From contig NZ_JAQLFP010000011.1 of assembly GCF_028207065.1 (NCBI RefSeq), positions 1 through 64,000 on the forward strand: 64,000 nt of DNA, given 5' to 3'. The stretch is from Collinsella aerofaciens. Its GTDB lineage: Bacteria > Actinomycetota > Coriobacteriia > Coriobacteriales > Coriobacteriaceae. The position numbers and the translations under genes are program-made. Shown piece by piece: positions 33,992 to 43,303 of this stretch; position 1 is the first letter of the stretch; every line of letters starts with the position of its first letter. The notes under the pieces were generated by a model, which was given only the letters and a program-made list of their open reading frames with translations, had not been told where the DNA came from and did not search any database.

Positions 33992-34417
33992 CTAGCGCTG
34001 GCGTCGACGATACTCGCGCACGCGACGCGAAAGATCGGCGAGCTCGTCACGATCGAGCTCTTCCAAATGCTCAAGATCGTCCATAAAGCGCGCCATGGTG
34101 TCCTTTTGGCGCATCTTGATGAGCGTATTGCAGTAGTTCACCGCCACGCCCGTAAGCATGGCGATGTAGAAGATGCTGATGACGCTCAAGACGACGGTAA
34201 TCGCGCGGGCAACCGGTGTCTCGGCCGGAATGTCACCAAAGCCGATGGTCGAGACCGTCTCAAAGCTAAACCAAAGTCCATCGCCAAAGGTGAGGGTCGT
34301 GGGCTCGGACAGCCAGACGGCCGTCGAGCACAGCAGATAGAACACAAGAAACAGGCCCGTGATGCGCGCAAAGCCAGCCTGGCGCAACACGTCGGCAAGC
34401 GTCCTCAACTTGTTCAT
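33992..34417 (-). CDS. Two-helix potassium channel (Ion_trans_2)
   Basis: This 141-aa protein has two membrane helices flanking a pore loop with selectivity filter T-I-G-F-G-D (residues ~59-64), the KcsA/MthK plan. The C-terminal ~45 residues are charged and probably coiled. No RCK domain is attached. ATG 34417 has aaagggg upstream; the frame is open further 5' through repeat sequence without a start signal. Confidence 0.85.
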   Translation of the reverse strand: MNKLRTLADVLRQAGFARITGLFLVFYLLCSTAVWLSEPTTLTFGDGLWFSFETVSTIGFGDIPAETPVARAITVVLSVISIFYIAMLTGVAVNYCNTLIKMRQKDTMARFMDDLEHLEELDRDELADLSRRVREYRRRQR

Positions 34418-34489
34418 CGCGACCCCTTTTCCCAAGCGCCCAATCATGTTCGTTCGGTATTGTCCCACACTCGACACTCGAGGACGCTC

Positions 34490-34660
34490 CTTTTGTGCTG
34501 GCAGAAAGGGACTGTCCCCAACTGCCGGCACATAAGGAACGTCCCTAAGTGCCAACTCCGGCAAAGAGTGTCCCCGGCGACTAGTCGTTTAAGAACGTCC
34601 CCAATGACTACTACAACTGCCGGACAGATTGGGAACGTCCCTAAGTGCCGGATGTTAGGC
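34490..34660. repeat. Cluster of intergenic repeats (gtccc and aacgtccccaat families)
   Basis: The gap between the K+ channel gene and the hybrid kinase is filled with ctggcagaaagggactgtcc, aaggaacgtccctaagtgcc (twice, in variants) and gactagtcgtttaagaacg units, matching 21806-21915 and 41468-41513. No gene is seen. Confidence 0.6.
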
Positions 34661-34712
34661 AAGCTGAGCTGGTATCCTTATGCGGTATTATCTCGACTCG
34701 ATAGGATTGCCT

Positions 34713-37516
34713 GTGAAACCTTCCGCCGTCCTTCGCTTAGCTCTATATCGCACCCTAGCTGTCGCGCTTGCTGCGCTCACACTACTGAGCGCCGTCATGC
34801 CCACCCCAGCCTTTGCCGCCGACTCCGACCAGCAGGTCAAGACGGTTCGCGTTGGCTGGCTCGTCAACAACAAAGGCTTCCAGGAAGGCACGCCGGGCGA
34901 GCGCCTCTCGGGATGGGGCTACGAGTACCTCCAGACCCTCTCGTATTACACAAAGGGCTGGCAATACGAATACGTTAGCGGCACCTTCTCCGAGCTTATG
35001 ACATGCTCGAGGCAGGCGAAATCGACCTCATGCCCAACATCTCGTATTCGGCAGAACGCGAGCAGAAGCTGCTCTTTTCCTCGAACCCCGAGGGCACCGA
35101 GCGCTACTACATCTACGCCAGGCCCGACCGCGACGACCTGGCCAAGGGTGACCCCCAGGCGCTCCAAGGCCTCACCATCGGCTGCAACTCTGGCGTTATG
35201 CAAACTATCGTCGGCCAGCAGTGGCTCGCCGACGAAGGCGTTACCTGCACCTATAAAGAAATCGACACCGGCAGTGCCCTCTTTGAGGCGCTTGCAGACG
35301 GCGAGGTCGACGCCGTCATCATGAACGACACCATTTCGTCGCCCGATGCGTCACCCATGTTCTACGTAGGCTCGAGCGACTACTATTTTGCCGTTCCCAA
35401 AAGCCGCCCTGATCTGATGAACGACATCAACGCCGCCATGACGACCATCGCCCGCGATAACCCGCGCTATAACGAGGAAGTCAAATCGAGTTACTCGACC
35501 CAAAACAGTGGCTCGTCATCGCTCACCGGCCCCGAGACCACCTGGCTCAAAGAAAACGGCAATACCATCACGATCGGCTATCTTAAAAACCAACTTCCCT
35601 ACTGTACGCAAAATGACGACGGCGAGATGGAAGGGTCGCTCGCCTCGCTTGCAACGACGTTGCACGACAAGTTTGGCATTACGGTCAAAACAATCGCACT
35701 CTCGAGCAACAAACAAATGATCAAAGCCCTTTCCAACGGGACCATCGATGTCGCCCTGCCGTTGTTTCGCGACTACTGGCTCGCCGAGCAGACAGGGGTC
35801 ATCCAGTCAAACTCGATGGGAACGGTTTCGCTGACCGCCATTCACAGTGGCAAAAACCTGAACAGCGACCTTAAGAACATCGCTTGTACAAAGAGCACAA
35901 TCGTTAACCGTTTTGAGCTCGAAAGTCTCTTTCCGAACGCAACGGTAACCGAGTATTCGAATGACGGCGAGGTGCTCAAAGCCCTCGATGAGGGGAAGGC
36001 ACGTTGCATCATTGTCCCCAGCACGCGCCTGGAAACTCTCCGCGACATCTACGACATCGAGGATTTCGAAACACAGGAACTCACCAACACGGCACAACTA
36101 TCGTGTTTAATTTCGCGCGGCAAGCCCGAGCTGCTGGGAATCATCAATAAGGGCATCGTCAATGCAGGTGAATCGCTCTCTGCAAACAGCTATTTCCCCA
36201 CATCGTACTCGGCGCAAGAATCGGATGCGTTCCGACTTCTCTACCGCAACCGCATCGTCATTGCGGCAGTCGTCATTTGCATTTTGCTCACCGGCATCGT
36301 CATCCTTGTCTGGTCGCTTTACCGCGCACAGGAGGAACGGCAGAAAGCCGATGCCGCCAACGCCGCCAAAACCGCTTTCCTCACGCGCATGAGCCACGAC
36401 ATCCGCACGCCGCTCAACGGCATCCTAGGCCTTATCGAAATTGAGGAATTGAGAGAAGGCGACATGCAGGTCGCCCGCGAAAGCCGCGCCAAGGCGCGCG
36501 TTGCCGCCAATCACCTGCTGTCACTGATTAACGACATCCTCGAGATGGGCAGGATCGAGGAGTGCAAAGTGACGCTCGAGCACGAATCATTCAACCTTAA
36601 AGAGCTGTGCGACAATGCGCTCGTACTGTGCAAGCTCCGCGCATCGGACCGCGGCATAACCATGCTCGACACCAGCGAGCCCTACGCTGTCGACCAATAT
36701 ATGATCGGCAGCCCCACCCATATTCGGCAGATCCTTGTCAACCTGCTCGACAACAGCATCAAGTACAACAAGCACGGAGGCACCGTCACGTTCTCATCGA
36801 CCATCAAACCGGTCGACGACGAGCACGCCGTGTTTTGCTTTAGCGTCTCGGATACCGGCATTGGTATGACGCCCGAGTTTTTGACGCACATTTACGAGCC
36901 GTTTGCCCAGGAAGGCGACGATGCGCGTAGCAAGTTCCAAGGAACCGGCATTGGCATGTCTATCGTCAAATCGCTCATCGATATGATGGGCGGCACGATT
37001 GAGATTTCGAGTGAGGTTGGCGCGGGAAGCACGTTCAACGTCCAGATACCGCTCGATATCGACAAGAACCCTCAGGCAAAAGAACGTGCGTCCAAGCAGA
37101 CATACAGTTGCTCGCTTGCCGGCATGAACGTCCTTTTGGCAGAAGACAACGAGCTCAATGCCGAAATTGCCCAGGCTCTACTCGAAAGCGAAGGCATCGT
37201 CGTAACGCGCGCCGCCGACGGCAACAAAGCAGTCGACCTATACGTTAGTCGTCCCGCCGGCAGCTTCGATGCGATCCTGATGGACATCATGATGCCGGGC
37301 ATGGATGGCTACGAGGCAACCCGCGCGATTCGTCTGAGCGAAAAGGCCGATGCAGCCGACATCCCCATCATCGCGCTCACTGCCAACGCCTTCAACGAGG
37401 ACGCCAAGGCGGCACACGATGCCGGTATGAACGCCCATCTGCCCAAACCGCTCGACTTTAACAAGCTCAAAAACATACTCGCCCGCATCAAGAAAAACGG
37501 AACTGTTTCGCTATAG
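34713..37516 (+). pseudogene. Hybrid histidine kinase with two solute-binding domains, frameshifted
   Basis: Restoring one base near 35000 gives a 934-aa protein: signal peptide (A-F-A-A-D), two tandem SBP_bac_3-like sensor domains (V-R-V-G-W-L-V-N-N and I-T-I-G-Y-L-K-N), a TM helix (I-A-A-V-V-I-C-I-L-L), HisKA (M-S-H-D-I-R-T-P-L-N-G), a HATPase (L-L-D-N-S-I-K-Y-N, D-T-G-I-G-M) and a receiver domain (M-D-I-M-M-P-G-M-D-G). The first frame stops making sense at E-L-M; the second resumes at M-L-E-A-G-E-I-D-L, as if one g were lost from atggacatg. The rest is intact, so a recent mutation or sequencing error is likely. The start is GTG 34713 (tagga upstream) or ATG 34680. Confidence 0.85.
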
Positions 37517-37558
37517 TTTGCGTTTAACCACCATGCACAGCCAGAAAGGAAGCCAACG

Positions 37559-38038
37559 ATGTTTAGGCCCTTACGTCGAAAGAAACGCGCCATCACTGAC
37601 GAGGAAGCGCGCGAGTTGCTCGCCACCTGTAAGCGCGGCGTCTTTGCCGTCAACGGCGATGATGGCTACCCCTATGCCATTCCCGTCAACTACTTCTTTG
37701 ACGCCGAGCACGACAAGATTTATTTCCATGGCGCCAAGGCCGGCCACAAGGTCGATTCGCTCAGGCGTGACGATAAAGTCTGCTTTACCGTTTACGGCAA
37801 CGAGTGGTACAAGGACGGCGACTGGGCTCCTTACGTCATGAGCACTGTGGTCTTTGGCCGTTGCCGCCTGGTAGATGAAGCGCCTGCGTTTATCGACGAC
37901 AAAGTCCGCCAGCTCGCGCTTAAGTACTACCCTTCTGCCGAAGAAGTCGAGGAAGAAATCGCCAAAGACATCAAGGGCGTCCAACTCTACGAGATTTCAA
38001 TTGAGCATCTTTGCGGCAAGCAGATTCAGGAAAAGTAG
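37559..38038 (+). CDS. Pyridoxamine 5'-phosphate oxidase-related flavoprotein (NimA-like)
   Basis: This 159-aa protein has the split-barrel FMN-binding pattern: I-T-D-E-E-A-R-E-L-L, G-V-F-A-V-N-G-D-D-G-Y-P-Y-A-I-P-V-N-Y, then I-Y-F-H-G-A-K-A-G-H-K. This matches the group that includes 5-nitroimidazole reductases (Nim). Resistance cannot be inferred from sequence alone. Ribosome-binding site aaagga precedes ATG 37559. Confidence 0.85.
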   Translation: MFRPLRRKKRAITDEEARELLATCKRGVFAVNGDDGYPYAIPVNYFFDAEHDKIYFHGAKAGHKVDSLRRDDKVCFTVYGNEWYKDGDWAPYVMSTVVFGRCRLVDEAPAFIDDKVRQLALKYYPSAEEVEEEIAKDIKGVQLYEISIEHLCGKQIQEK

Positions 38039-38070
38039 CGAATGCGAAAAACGCGCTCGCTACCCTCTGC

Positions 38071-38113
38071 GCCCCATGCGCCCACGCATTTTGACGGCGT
38101 GGGCGCATGGGGC
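38071..38113. terminator. Long perfect hairpin between convergent genes
   Basis: Seventeen-base perfect arms (38071-38087 and 38097-38113) with a 9-base loop separate the NimA-like gene from the MalY-like gene. T-runs are weak, but the stem is very stable. Confidence 0.7.
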
Positions 38114-38135
38114 AGCACTCGAATCGAGCGCCCCC

Positions 38136-39347
38136 CTATACCCCAAAAACGTAGCGGTCCAGGCGCTCACACGCCTCCTTTACCCGCGAAAGGGGCAGTG
38201 CCAGATTCACGCGAATGTGGCAGGGCCCGTGGAACGGGCGGCCGTCCTGATACCCCACGCCCACACGAGCGCCCTCGTCGAGCAGCCACTGAATATCGCG
38301 GCCATGCTCGCGGCACCACTCGGTGCAGTCCAGAAACACCATGTAGGTGCCCTGCGGACGCGAATAGGACACGCCCGCAAAATGCTTGTCCACGTAATTG
38401 CAGAAGTAGTCGACGTTGCCCTCGATGACCTCATTGAGCTCATCAACCCACTCGTAGCCTTGCAGCTGGTAGGCACCGATAAGCGCATGCATGGAGAGGA
38501 CGTTCATCTCGTTGTAGTGCGTCTTGTTGGACACGGCGCACACGCGGTCGCGCAGCGTCTCGTTATAGATGATGTGGTAGCTGCCGACCAGGCCCGCCAG
38601 GTTAAACGTCTTGCTGGGCGCATAGAGGGCAACCGTGCGCATGCGGGCATCCTCGCTCACCGACTGCGTCGGGATATGCTTGTGACCCGGCAGGATGATA
38701 TCGGACCAAATCTCATCCGAGATCACCACGCAATCGTGCTGGCGATAGATGTCCATGGCACGTTCGATCTCGTCGCGCCCCCATACGCGGCCGCAGGGAT
38801 TGTGCGGCGAGCAGAACACCGCGGCATGGATGTGGTTTTGGGCGAGCTTTCGCTCCATGTCCTCAAAGTCCATGCGCCACACGCCCCGATCGTCGAGCTT
38901 AAGCGGGCTGTGGACAATGCGATAGCCCGCGGCTTCGATAGACTTGGTAAAGCCGATGTAGGTGGGACTGTGGACCAGTACCGCATCGCCCGGCTGGACA
39001 TATGCGCGCAGCGTCGACACGACACCGCCCAGCACGCCGTTTTCGTAGCCGATATGCTCCGGCGCCAAGCCCTCAACGCCGTTGCGACGGCTTTGCCATT
39101 CGATGATGCGGTCGAAGTACTCGTCACGCGGATTGAAATAGCCAAACATGGGATGCTGGGCGCGCTGAATGATGTGTTCCTGAACCGTGGGCACCGTGGC
39201 AAAATTCATATCCGCCACCCACATGGGGATGCGGTCGAAGCCCTCGTCGGGTGCGTTCGGAGCCATGTCGGGAATTTCTCCCCAGGAGTCAACGGCGATG
39301 GCGTCCATACCGTGGCGGTCGATAAGCGAGGTAAAGTCGTATTTCAT
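38136..39347 (-). CDS. MalY/PatB-family PLP-dependent C-S lyase / aminotransferase
   Basis: This 403-aa fold-type I PLP enzyme has M-W-V-A-D-M-N-F (residues ~42-49), S-P-H-N-P-C-G-R, D-E-I-W-S-D and the Schiff-base lysine in A-P-S-K-T-F-N-L-A-G. These are signatures of cystathionine beta-lyase-like MalY/PatB proteins, which release H2S or thiols from cysteine conjugates. Ribosome-binding site gggag precedes ATG 39347. Confidence 0.9.
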   Translation of the reverse strand: MKYDFTSLIDRHGMDAIAVDSWGEIPDMAPNAPDEGFDRIPMWVADMNFATVPTVQEHIIQRAQHPMFGYFNPRDEYFDRIIEWQSRRNGVEGLAPEHIGYENGVLGGVVSTLRAYVQPGDAVLVHSPTYIGFTKSIEAAGYRIVHSPLKLDDRGVWRMDFEDMERKLAQNHIHAAVFCSPHNPCGRVWGRDEIERAMDIYRQHDCVVISDEIWSDIILPGHKHIPTQSVSEDARMRTVALYAPSKTFNLAGLVGSYHIIYNETLRDRVCAVSNKTHYNEMNVLSMHALIGAYQLQGYEWVDELNEVIEGNVDYFCNYVDKHFAGVSYSRPQGTYMVFLDCTEWCREHGRDIQWLLDEGARVGVGYQDGRPFHGPCHIRVNLALPLSRVKEACERLDRYVFGV

Positions 39348-39459
39348 GCTGAGCTCCCGTGCAAAGCGGATTGTTTCGGTAGGCGTTATTGTCCACCAGC
39401 GTGGGCGGTTTTGGAGCGGAGTTTGGCGCTTAATTTGACGGGTGCGGACGAATGGCTGG

Positions 39460-40197
39460 TTAGTCTCGCGCGTCGTTGATGGCGGTTATCGTCAACCTGG
39501 TTCCGTCGACCGTAAAGGATATGTCAAGCCCAGCGTAAGCCAGATGGTAGACGCGGTTTGGCTCGTGTTTGCTACCCGCGCGGCGCGGATCCTGGCGAAG
39601 GACCTCGACCAACCCGGGGAGCTTTGTGGGCGGGACCATCTCCTGCAGCGCTTGCGGGAACTCGATATCGAGCTCTTGCCACGGCGTATCCTCAATCCAG
39701 CCGCCCGTTGCATCCGGGTGGCAGTCCGCAAACGGAATGTAGGGCTTAATGTCGTAGATGGGCGTGCCGTCGCGCAGATCGGCTCCCAGCACATGAATGA
39801 TGGGACCGTCGTCGGTAAGCTCCACGCGGTCGAGCTTGACGCAGGTGAGACCGATAGGATTAGGGCGAAACGGACTGCGTGTGGCAAACACGCCCACGCG
39901 CTCGGCCCCGCCCAGGCGCGGCGGACGCACGGTCTTCGACCACTTGGCGTTGGTGCCGGACCTGTCCTGCGCCTTGGCATCGGCGGCGATGTCTTCCGCC
40001 GTGCCGCCGGGCGTTCCGTTTTCAAAGCGCCAGAGCAGCCATAGGTGAGAGAAGGAGTCCAGGCCCTCAACTGCCGCGTTAAAGGCAAATTCCTGCTCAA
40101 AGACGATGCGCCCCTCAAGATGAGGCGCCAAAAAGCTGTTGCGCGGAATGCCGAACTTCTGCGGCAGGTCGGTATGTATGCGTGCAATAGGTTCCAT
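39460..40197 (-). CDS. trmO: tRNA (adenine-37-N6)-methyltransferase TrmO
   Basis: This 245-aa protein has the TsaA-like beta-barrel pattern I-A-R-I-H-T-D-L-P, then S-H-L-W-L-L-W-R-F, T-R-S-P-F-R-P-N-P-I-G-L and D-I-K-P-Y-I-P-F-A-D. TrmO methylates t6A37 of tRNA-Thr. ATG 40197 gives the family N-terminus; an upstream extension to 40263 and an ATG at 40206 lack a ribosome-binding site. It is divergent from the XRE-TipAS gene. Confidence 0.9.
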   Translation of the reverse strand: MEPIARIHTDLPQKFGIPRNSFLAPHLEGRIVFEQEFAFNAAVEGLDSFSHLWLLWRFENGTPGGTAEDIAADAKAQDRSGTNAKWSKTVRPPRLGGAERVGVFATRSPFRPNPIGLTCVKLDRVELTDDGPIIHVLGADLRDGTPIYDIKPYIPFADCHPDATGGWIEDTPWQELDIEFPQALQEMVPPTKLPGLVEVLRQDPRRAGSKHEPNRVYHLAYAGLDISFTVDGTRLTITAINDARD

Positions 40198-40337
40198 GCC
40201 GGTCATTGTACGGCACTGGTGCGCGGGCGAGGGGCCGCGATTCCCGCTCATCGCCATCTGCATGCAACCAACGGTTGCTTGGAAGGGTGCCTGCCGCCGC
40301 GTATGCTTAAGCCATCAACCAGCAGAAAGGAGCCGTT

Positions 40338-41165
40338 ATGGCCTTCGCAGAAAAGCTCATCGCCGTCCGTCGCGCCAACAATCTCACCCAAGAGCAGCTC
40401 GCCGCCAAGCTCTACGTCACGCGCCAAGCCGTCAGCCGTTGGGAACGCGGCGAGGTCACACCGGGCATCGACATGATGAAGCTCATTGCCGCCGTGACCG
40501 GCGAGCCTCTGTCTCATCTGCTCGAAATGCCCGAGCACTATTGCCAGAGCTGCGGCACGATACTCACGCCCGACGACTGCGGCACCGATGCCGCGGGCGC
40601 CACGACCGACCATTACTGCAAGTGGTGCTACGACCGCGGCAAGTACACCTACGAGACTACGATGGAGGCGATGATCGAGGATTGCGCCCCGCGTCTGGCG
40701 CAAAACACCGGTATGTCACTCGACGAGGCCGTCTCGCTCATGGGCGCCGTGCTGCCGCAACTGGAGCGCTGGCGCACCGTGCAGGAAAACGAAGAGCGCT
40801 ACGGCGCCGAAGCCCGGGCGCGCTATGGCGATGAGGCAATCGATGCGGCAAGCGAGGCGTTGCTGGACATGGATCCCGAGACATGGAACGACATGAAGGA
40901 ACTTGAACGCGCTATTCTGGGTCAGCTCTCGATTGCCATGGGCGATGGCGACCCAAAGAGCAGCGAAGCCCAGAAACTTGTCGCGATGCATCGTCGTTGG
41001 ATTGGCCTCAACTGGGGATGCGAGCCCCAAGACGAAGCGTATCTGGGCCTCGCCCGCGGCTATCTTGCCGACCAGCGCTTTGTTGACTATTACGACAAGC
41101 CCTGCGGCACCGGGGCAACAGCGTTTCTGGTCCAGGCCATCGAGTCATCGCTTGCTCGCGCATAG
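40338..41165 (+). CDS. XRE regulator with zinc ribbon and TipAS-like ligand domain
   Basis: This 275-aa protein has three parts. Residues ~5-60 are a Cro/XRE helix-turn-helix (L-T-Q-E-Q-L-A-A-K-L-Y-V-T-R-Q-A-V-S-R-W-E). Residues ~67-105 hold a zinc ribbon (C-Q-S-C-G-T-I-L .. H-Y-C-K-W-C-Y-D). Residues ~110-275 follow the TipAS antibiotic-binding pattern (Y-G-D-E-A-I, H-R-R-W-I near 220, D-Q-R-F-V-D-Y-Y-D). TipAS domains normally follow a MerR HTH and bind thiopeptides; here the HTH is XRE-type. It probably senses a peptide antibiotic. Ribosome-binding site aaaggag precedes ATG 40338. Confidence 0.8.
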   Translation: MAFAEKLIAVRRANNLTQEQLAAKLYVTRQAVSRWERGEVTPGIDMMKLIAAVTGEPLSHLLEMPEHYCQSCGTILTPDDCGTDAAGATTDHYCKWCYDRGKYTYETTMEAMIEDCAPRLAQNTGMSLDEAVSLMGAVLPQLERWRTVQENEERYGAEARARYGDEAIDAASEALLDMDPETWNDMKELERAILGQLSIAMGDGDPKSSEAQKLVAMHRRWIGLNWGCEPQDEAYLGLARGYLADQRFVDYYDKPCGTGATAFLVQAIESSLARA

Positions 41166-41217
41166 ACCGCAGCGGCTTTGGGTATCTCAACCGAAACCTC
41201 AACCGATTGGAGACACC

Positions 41218-41463
41218 ATGGCTACTGATCACGAACTCGTGCTCTACGTTATGACCGGCTGCCCGTATTGCATAAAGGTCAAGCGCTTTTTGGCCGATAA
41301 CGGCGTGACCATCCCCGAGCGCAATATCTCGACCGATTCCGATGCCGAGCAGACGCTCATCGCCGTCGGCGGCAAACGCCAGGTTCCCTGCCTGTTCATC
41401 GACGGCGCACCACTCTACGAATCAAGCGGCATCATCACCTGGGCACAGAAAAACCTGCTCTAG
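41218..41463 (+). CDS. Glutaredoxin
   Basis: This 81-aa thioredoxin-fold protein has C-P-Y-C at residues ~15-18, V-P-C-L-F-I-D-G (cis-Pro region) and a C-terminal helix. It probably reduces protein disulfides or serves ribonucleotide reductase. Ribosome-binding site tggaga precedes ATG 41218. It lies 52 bp after the TipAS gene and may be cotranscribed. Its stop codon abuts the repeat block that begins the accessory island, and the repeat hairpin at 41541 can serve as its terminator. Confidence 0.9.
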   Translation: MATDHELVLYVMTGCPYCIKVKRFLADNGVTIPERNISTDSDAEQTLIAVGGKRQVPCLFIDGAPLYESSGIITWAQKNLL

Positions 41464-41523
41464 CACTCATTGGGGACGCACTTAAATGAGTAGTCGTTAA
41501 AGAACGTCCCCAAATAACTAGCC

Positions 41524-41647
41524 CCGCCGAACCCAAACATGTACGCCAGCATCCAAAGTCGACATTTTTCGACATCTTTGGATGCTGGCGTACAGCTTTT
41601 TGCGCGGGTCCCTCACAACCACTCATTGGACGTACTTAAATGAGTAG
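41524..41647. repeat. Left direct repeat of the accessory island
   Basis: This ~124-bp block is repeated in the same orientation at 45444-45570 with a few substitutions. It contains an 18-bp perfect hairpin (41541-41558 with 41576-41593) followed by agcttttt, so it also works as a terminator, and it ends cattggacgtacttaaatg. A second copy of that last part, cattggggacgcacttaaat, precedes it at 41468. Confidence 0.85.
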
Positions 41648-41652
41648 GTAGG
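41638..41652. repeat. Target-site duplication, left copy
   Basis: aaatgagtaggtagg directly precedes the left inverted repeat of the IS30-type element and is repeated at 43289-43303. Confidence 0.75.
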
Positions 41653-41877
41653 TTGATTTCCGATCTCAGCCGAACACATTGAGCAAATAGCCCATTCCCG
41701 CAGTTAGCCGAACGCCCCCGCGGCCCCTCCCGGGGTCCGGGGGCGGCATTTTCCCAGTTGAAGGAACGGTGGAGATGTGTTTCGATGGGTCCGGTGGCCA
41801 TGCTCCGCCCGCCGCCCGGCGCCTCTTCCCAGACTCAGCCGGACGGTCGGTTCCGTCTATTCTCTTTTCCTTTCAGG

Positions 41878-43170
41878 CTAGGACAGCGGGGCATCGCCCC
41901 TCTCTGCGCGCGCCCGCGCGATGAGCCCCGGCGTCAGGTCGAGCTCGTCGATGGGCACGTCCTCGATGCCGTACGCATCCAGCAGCGTCTCCGCGTCGTC
42001 GCCGAGCATCGCCCGGAAGGCGCGGGCGGGCGTCGCGAAGCCGAGCGCGCCGCGCGGCTCGGAGTTCACGTGCGACATCGCCAGCGACAGGTCCGCCGGG
42101 GCCAGCCGGTCGAACCTGAGGCCGCGGCCCTTGGGCAGCAGCTTCCTGATCTCGACGTGGTTGCGCTCGCAGGCGCCCTTCTGGTCGCTGCGCCGGGGGT
42201 CGCAGTAGAACAGCCTCGTCTCGCCCCGCCCCTCGCCGAGCAGCGCCGCGATCGCGTCCTCGTCGGAGAACTCGGGGCCGTTGTCGGTGAGCACGGCGCG
42301 GAACACGCGGCGCGTCCCGTCGGCGCCGAGGACCGCCCGGACGCCCTCCAGGGCGCCCGCGACGCACCCGGCGGTCTTCTCCTCCAGCGGCAGCGCGAGC
42401 TGGAGCCTGCTGGGGCGGTGCAGCAGCGTGAGCAGGCAGGCGCTGTCCTCCCGGGCCCCCTCGACGGTGTCCATCTCCCAGGCCGCGGCGCACGCGTCCT
42501 CCCCGAGGGCGAGGAACGCGGCATGCGACCTGCGGGCGGAGTGGCGGGTCGCCGCCCGGCGCGCGGCGCGCCTCCTCGGCCTGTAGCCGACCTTGCGCCT
42601 GAGCTCCATGTTGGTCATGCCGTCGTAGCCCGCCGAGACCCAGCGGTAGATGGTCGACGGCGACAGGTCCACCGGGCCGCCGTTGCGCGCCGCCATCTGC
42701 TCGGGCGACAGCCCCCGGCGCAGGCAGTCCCTTATCGCCTCCAGCCTGGCCGCCGCGGCGGGCTCGTCGGCGTCTATCCCGCGCCTGGACGAGACGAGGA
42801 CCGAGTCGGCGCACAGCTGCGCGGCCCGGGCCTCGTAGAAGACGTGCGGGCGGCGCTTGCGGCCGGCCGCGCGGTACCGCCCGCACCCGTTGCAGCAGCG
42901 CGGCCACGCGGCCAGGCGCGGGCATGCCGCAGACAGGTCGGCGGAGGCGTCCACGCGCTCGCCGCGCCTCTCCCTCGGCGCGGTCACGAACCTGTGCGAC
43001 GCCACCTCCGAGCACACCGTCGAGGGCGACCTGCCCAGCTCCCTCGCGATCTGCCTGCACGACGCCCTGCGCTCCAGCATCCTCTGGACCGTGTCCCGCT
43101 CGTGCCTCGTGAGCCTTCCGTAGGCCCTCGGGACCGCCCTTGCGGAGCCCCTTTTCTTCTTTCCGGACAT
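41878..43170 (-). CDS. IS30-family transposase
   Basis: This 430-aa protein has an N-terminal HTH (L-T-R-H-E-R-D-T-V-Q-R-M-L-E, then R-Q-I-A-R-E-L-G-R-S-P-S-T-V), a second HTH near residues 120-150 (S-P-E-Q-M-A-A-R, S-P-S-T-I-Y-R-W-V) and a DDE core: Asp in W-E-M-D-T-V-E, Asp in L-T-D-N-G-P-E-F and Glu in C-E-R-N-H-V-E-I. All catalytic residues are present, so it should be active. ATG 43170 has ggagg five bases upstream; the open frame to 43230 runs into the palindrome. Confidence 0.92.
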   Translation of the reverse strand: MSGKKKRGSARAVPRAYGRLTRHERDTVQRMLERRASCRQIARELGRSPSTVCSEVASHRFVTAPRERRGERVDASADLSAACPRLAAWPRCCNGCGRYRAAGRKRRPHVFYEARAAQLCADSVLVSSRRGIDADEPAAAARLEAIRDCLRRGLSPEQMAARNGGPVDLSPSTIYRWVSAGYDGMTNMELRRKVGYRPRRRAARRAATRHSARRSHAAFLALGEDACAAAWEMDTVEGAREDSACLLTLLHRPSRLQLALPLEEKTAGCVAGALEGVRAVLGADGTRRVFRAVLTDNGPEFSDEDAIAALLGEGRGETRLFYCDPRRSDQKGACERNHVEIRKLLPKGRGLRFDRLAPADLSLAMSHVNSEPRGALGFATPARAFRAMLGDDAETLLDAYGIEDVPIDELDLTPGLIARARAERGDAPLS

Positions 43171-43222
43171 GCCGTCCTCCGATCTCCCGGGGCCGGCCGA
43201 TCCGGCCCTCGGGGTATCGGGT

Positions 43223-43260
43223 TCCCACATTCATCCGTACATGTACGGATGAATGTGGGA
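43223..43260. repeat. Perfect 38-bp palindrome upstream of the transposase gene
   Basis: Each half begins tcccacattcatccgtaca; the two halves are exact reverse complements with no loop. It lies ~50 bp before the transposase start and 26 bp inside the right end of the element. It may extrude as a cruciform or bind transposase as an operator. Confidence 0.85.
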
Positions 43261-43288
43261 GGTGTTCGGATAAAGTCGATAATCAAGG

Positions 43289-43303
43289 AAATGAGTAGGT
43301 AGG
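43289..43303. repeat. Target-site duplication, right copy
   Basis: aaatgagtaggtagg, identical to 41638-41652, two bases beyond the right inverted repeat. Confidence 0.75.

Larger units (their letters stand above)
41653..43286 (-). mobile_element. Intact IS30-family insertion sequence
   Basis: This ~1.63-kb element is bounded by terminal inverted repeats: 41653-41677 and 43262-43286 match at 19 of 25 positions, both beginning ttgatt. A 15-bp direct repeat flanks it (41638-41652 and 43289-43303), with two extra g on the right side. It carries one transposase gene, an unusual ~225-bp non-coding left end and a 38-bp palindrome before the transposase. Its GC content is above its surroundings. Decayed relatives lie at 932-1031 and 1640-1790. 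It interrupts the copy of the island's repeat adjacent to the glutaredoxin gene. Confidence 0.85.
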
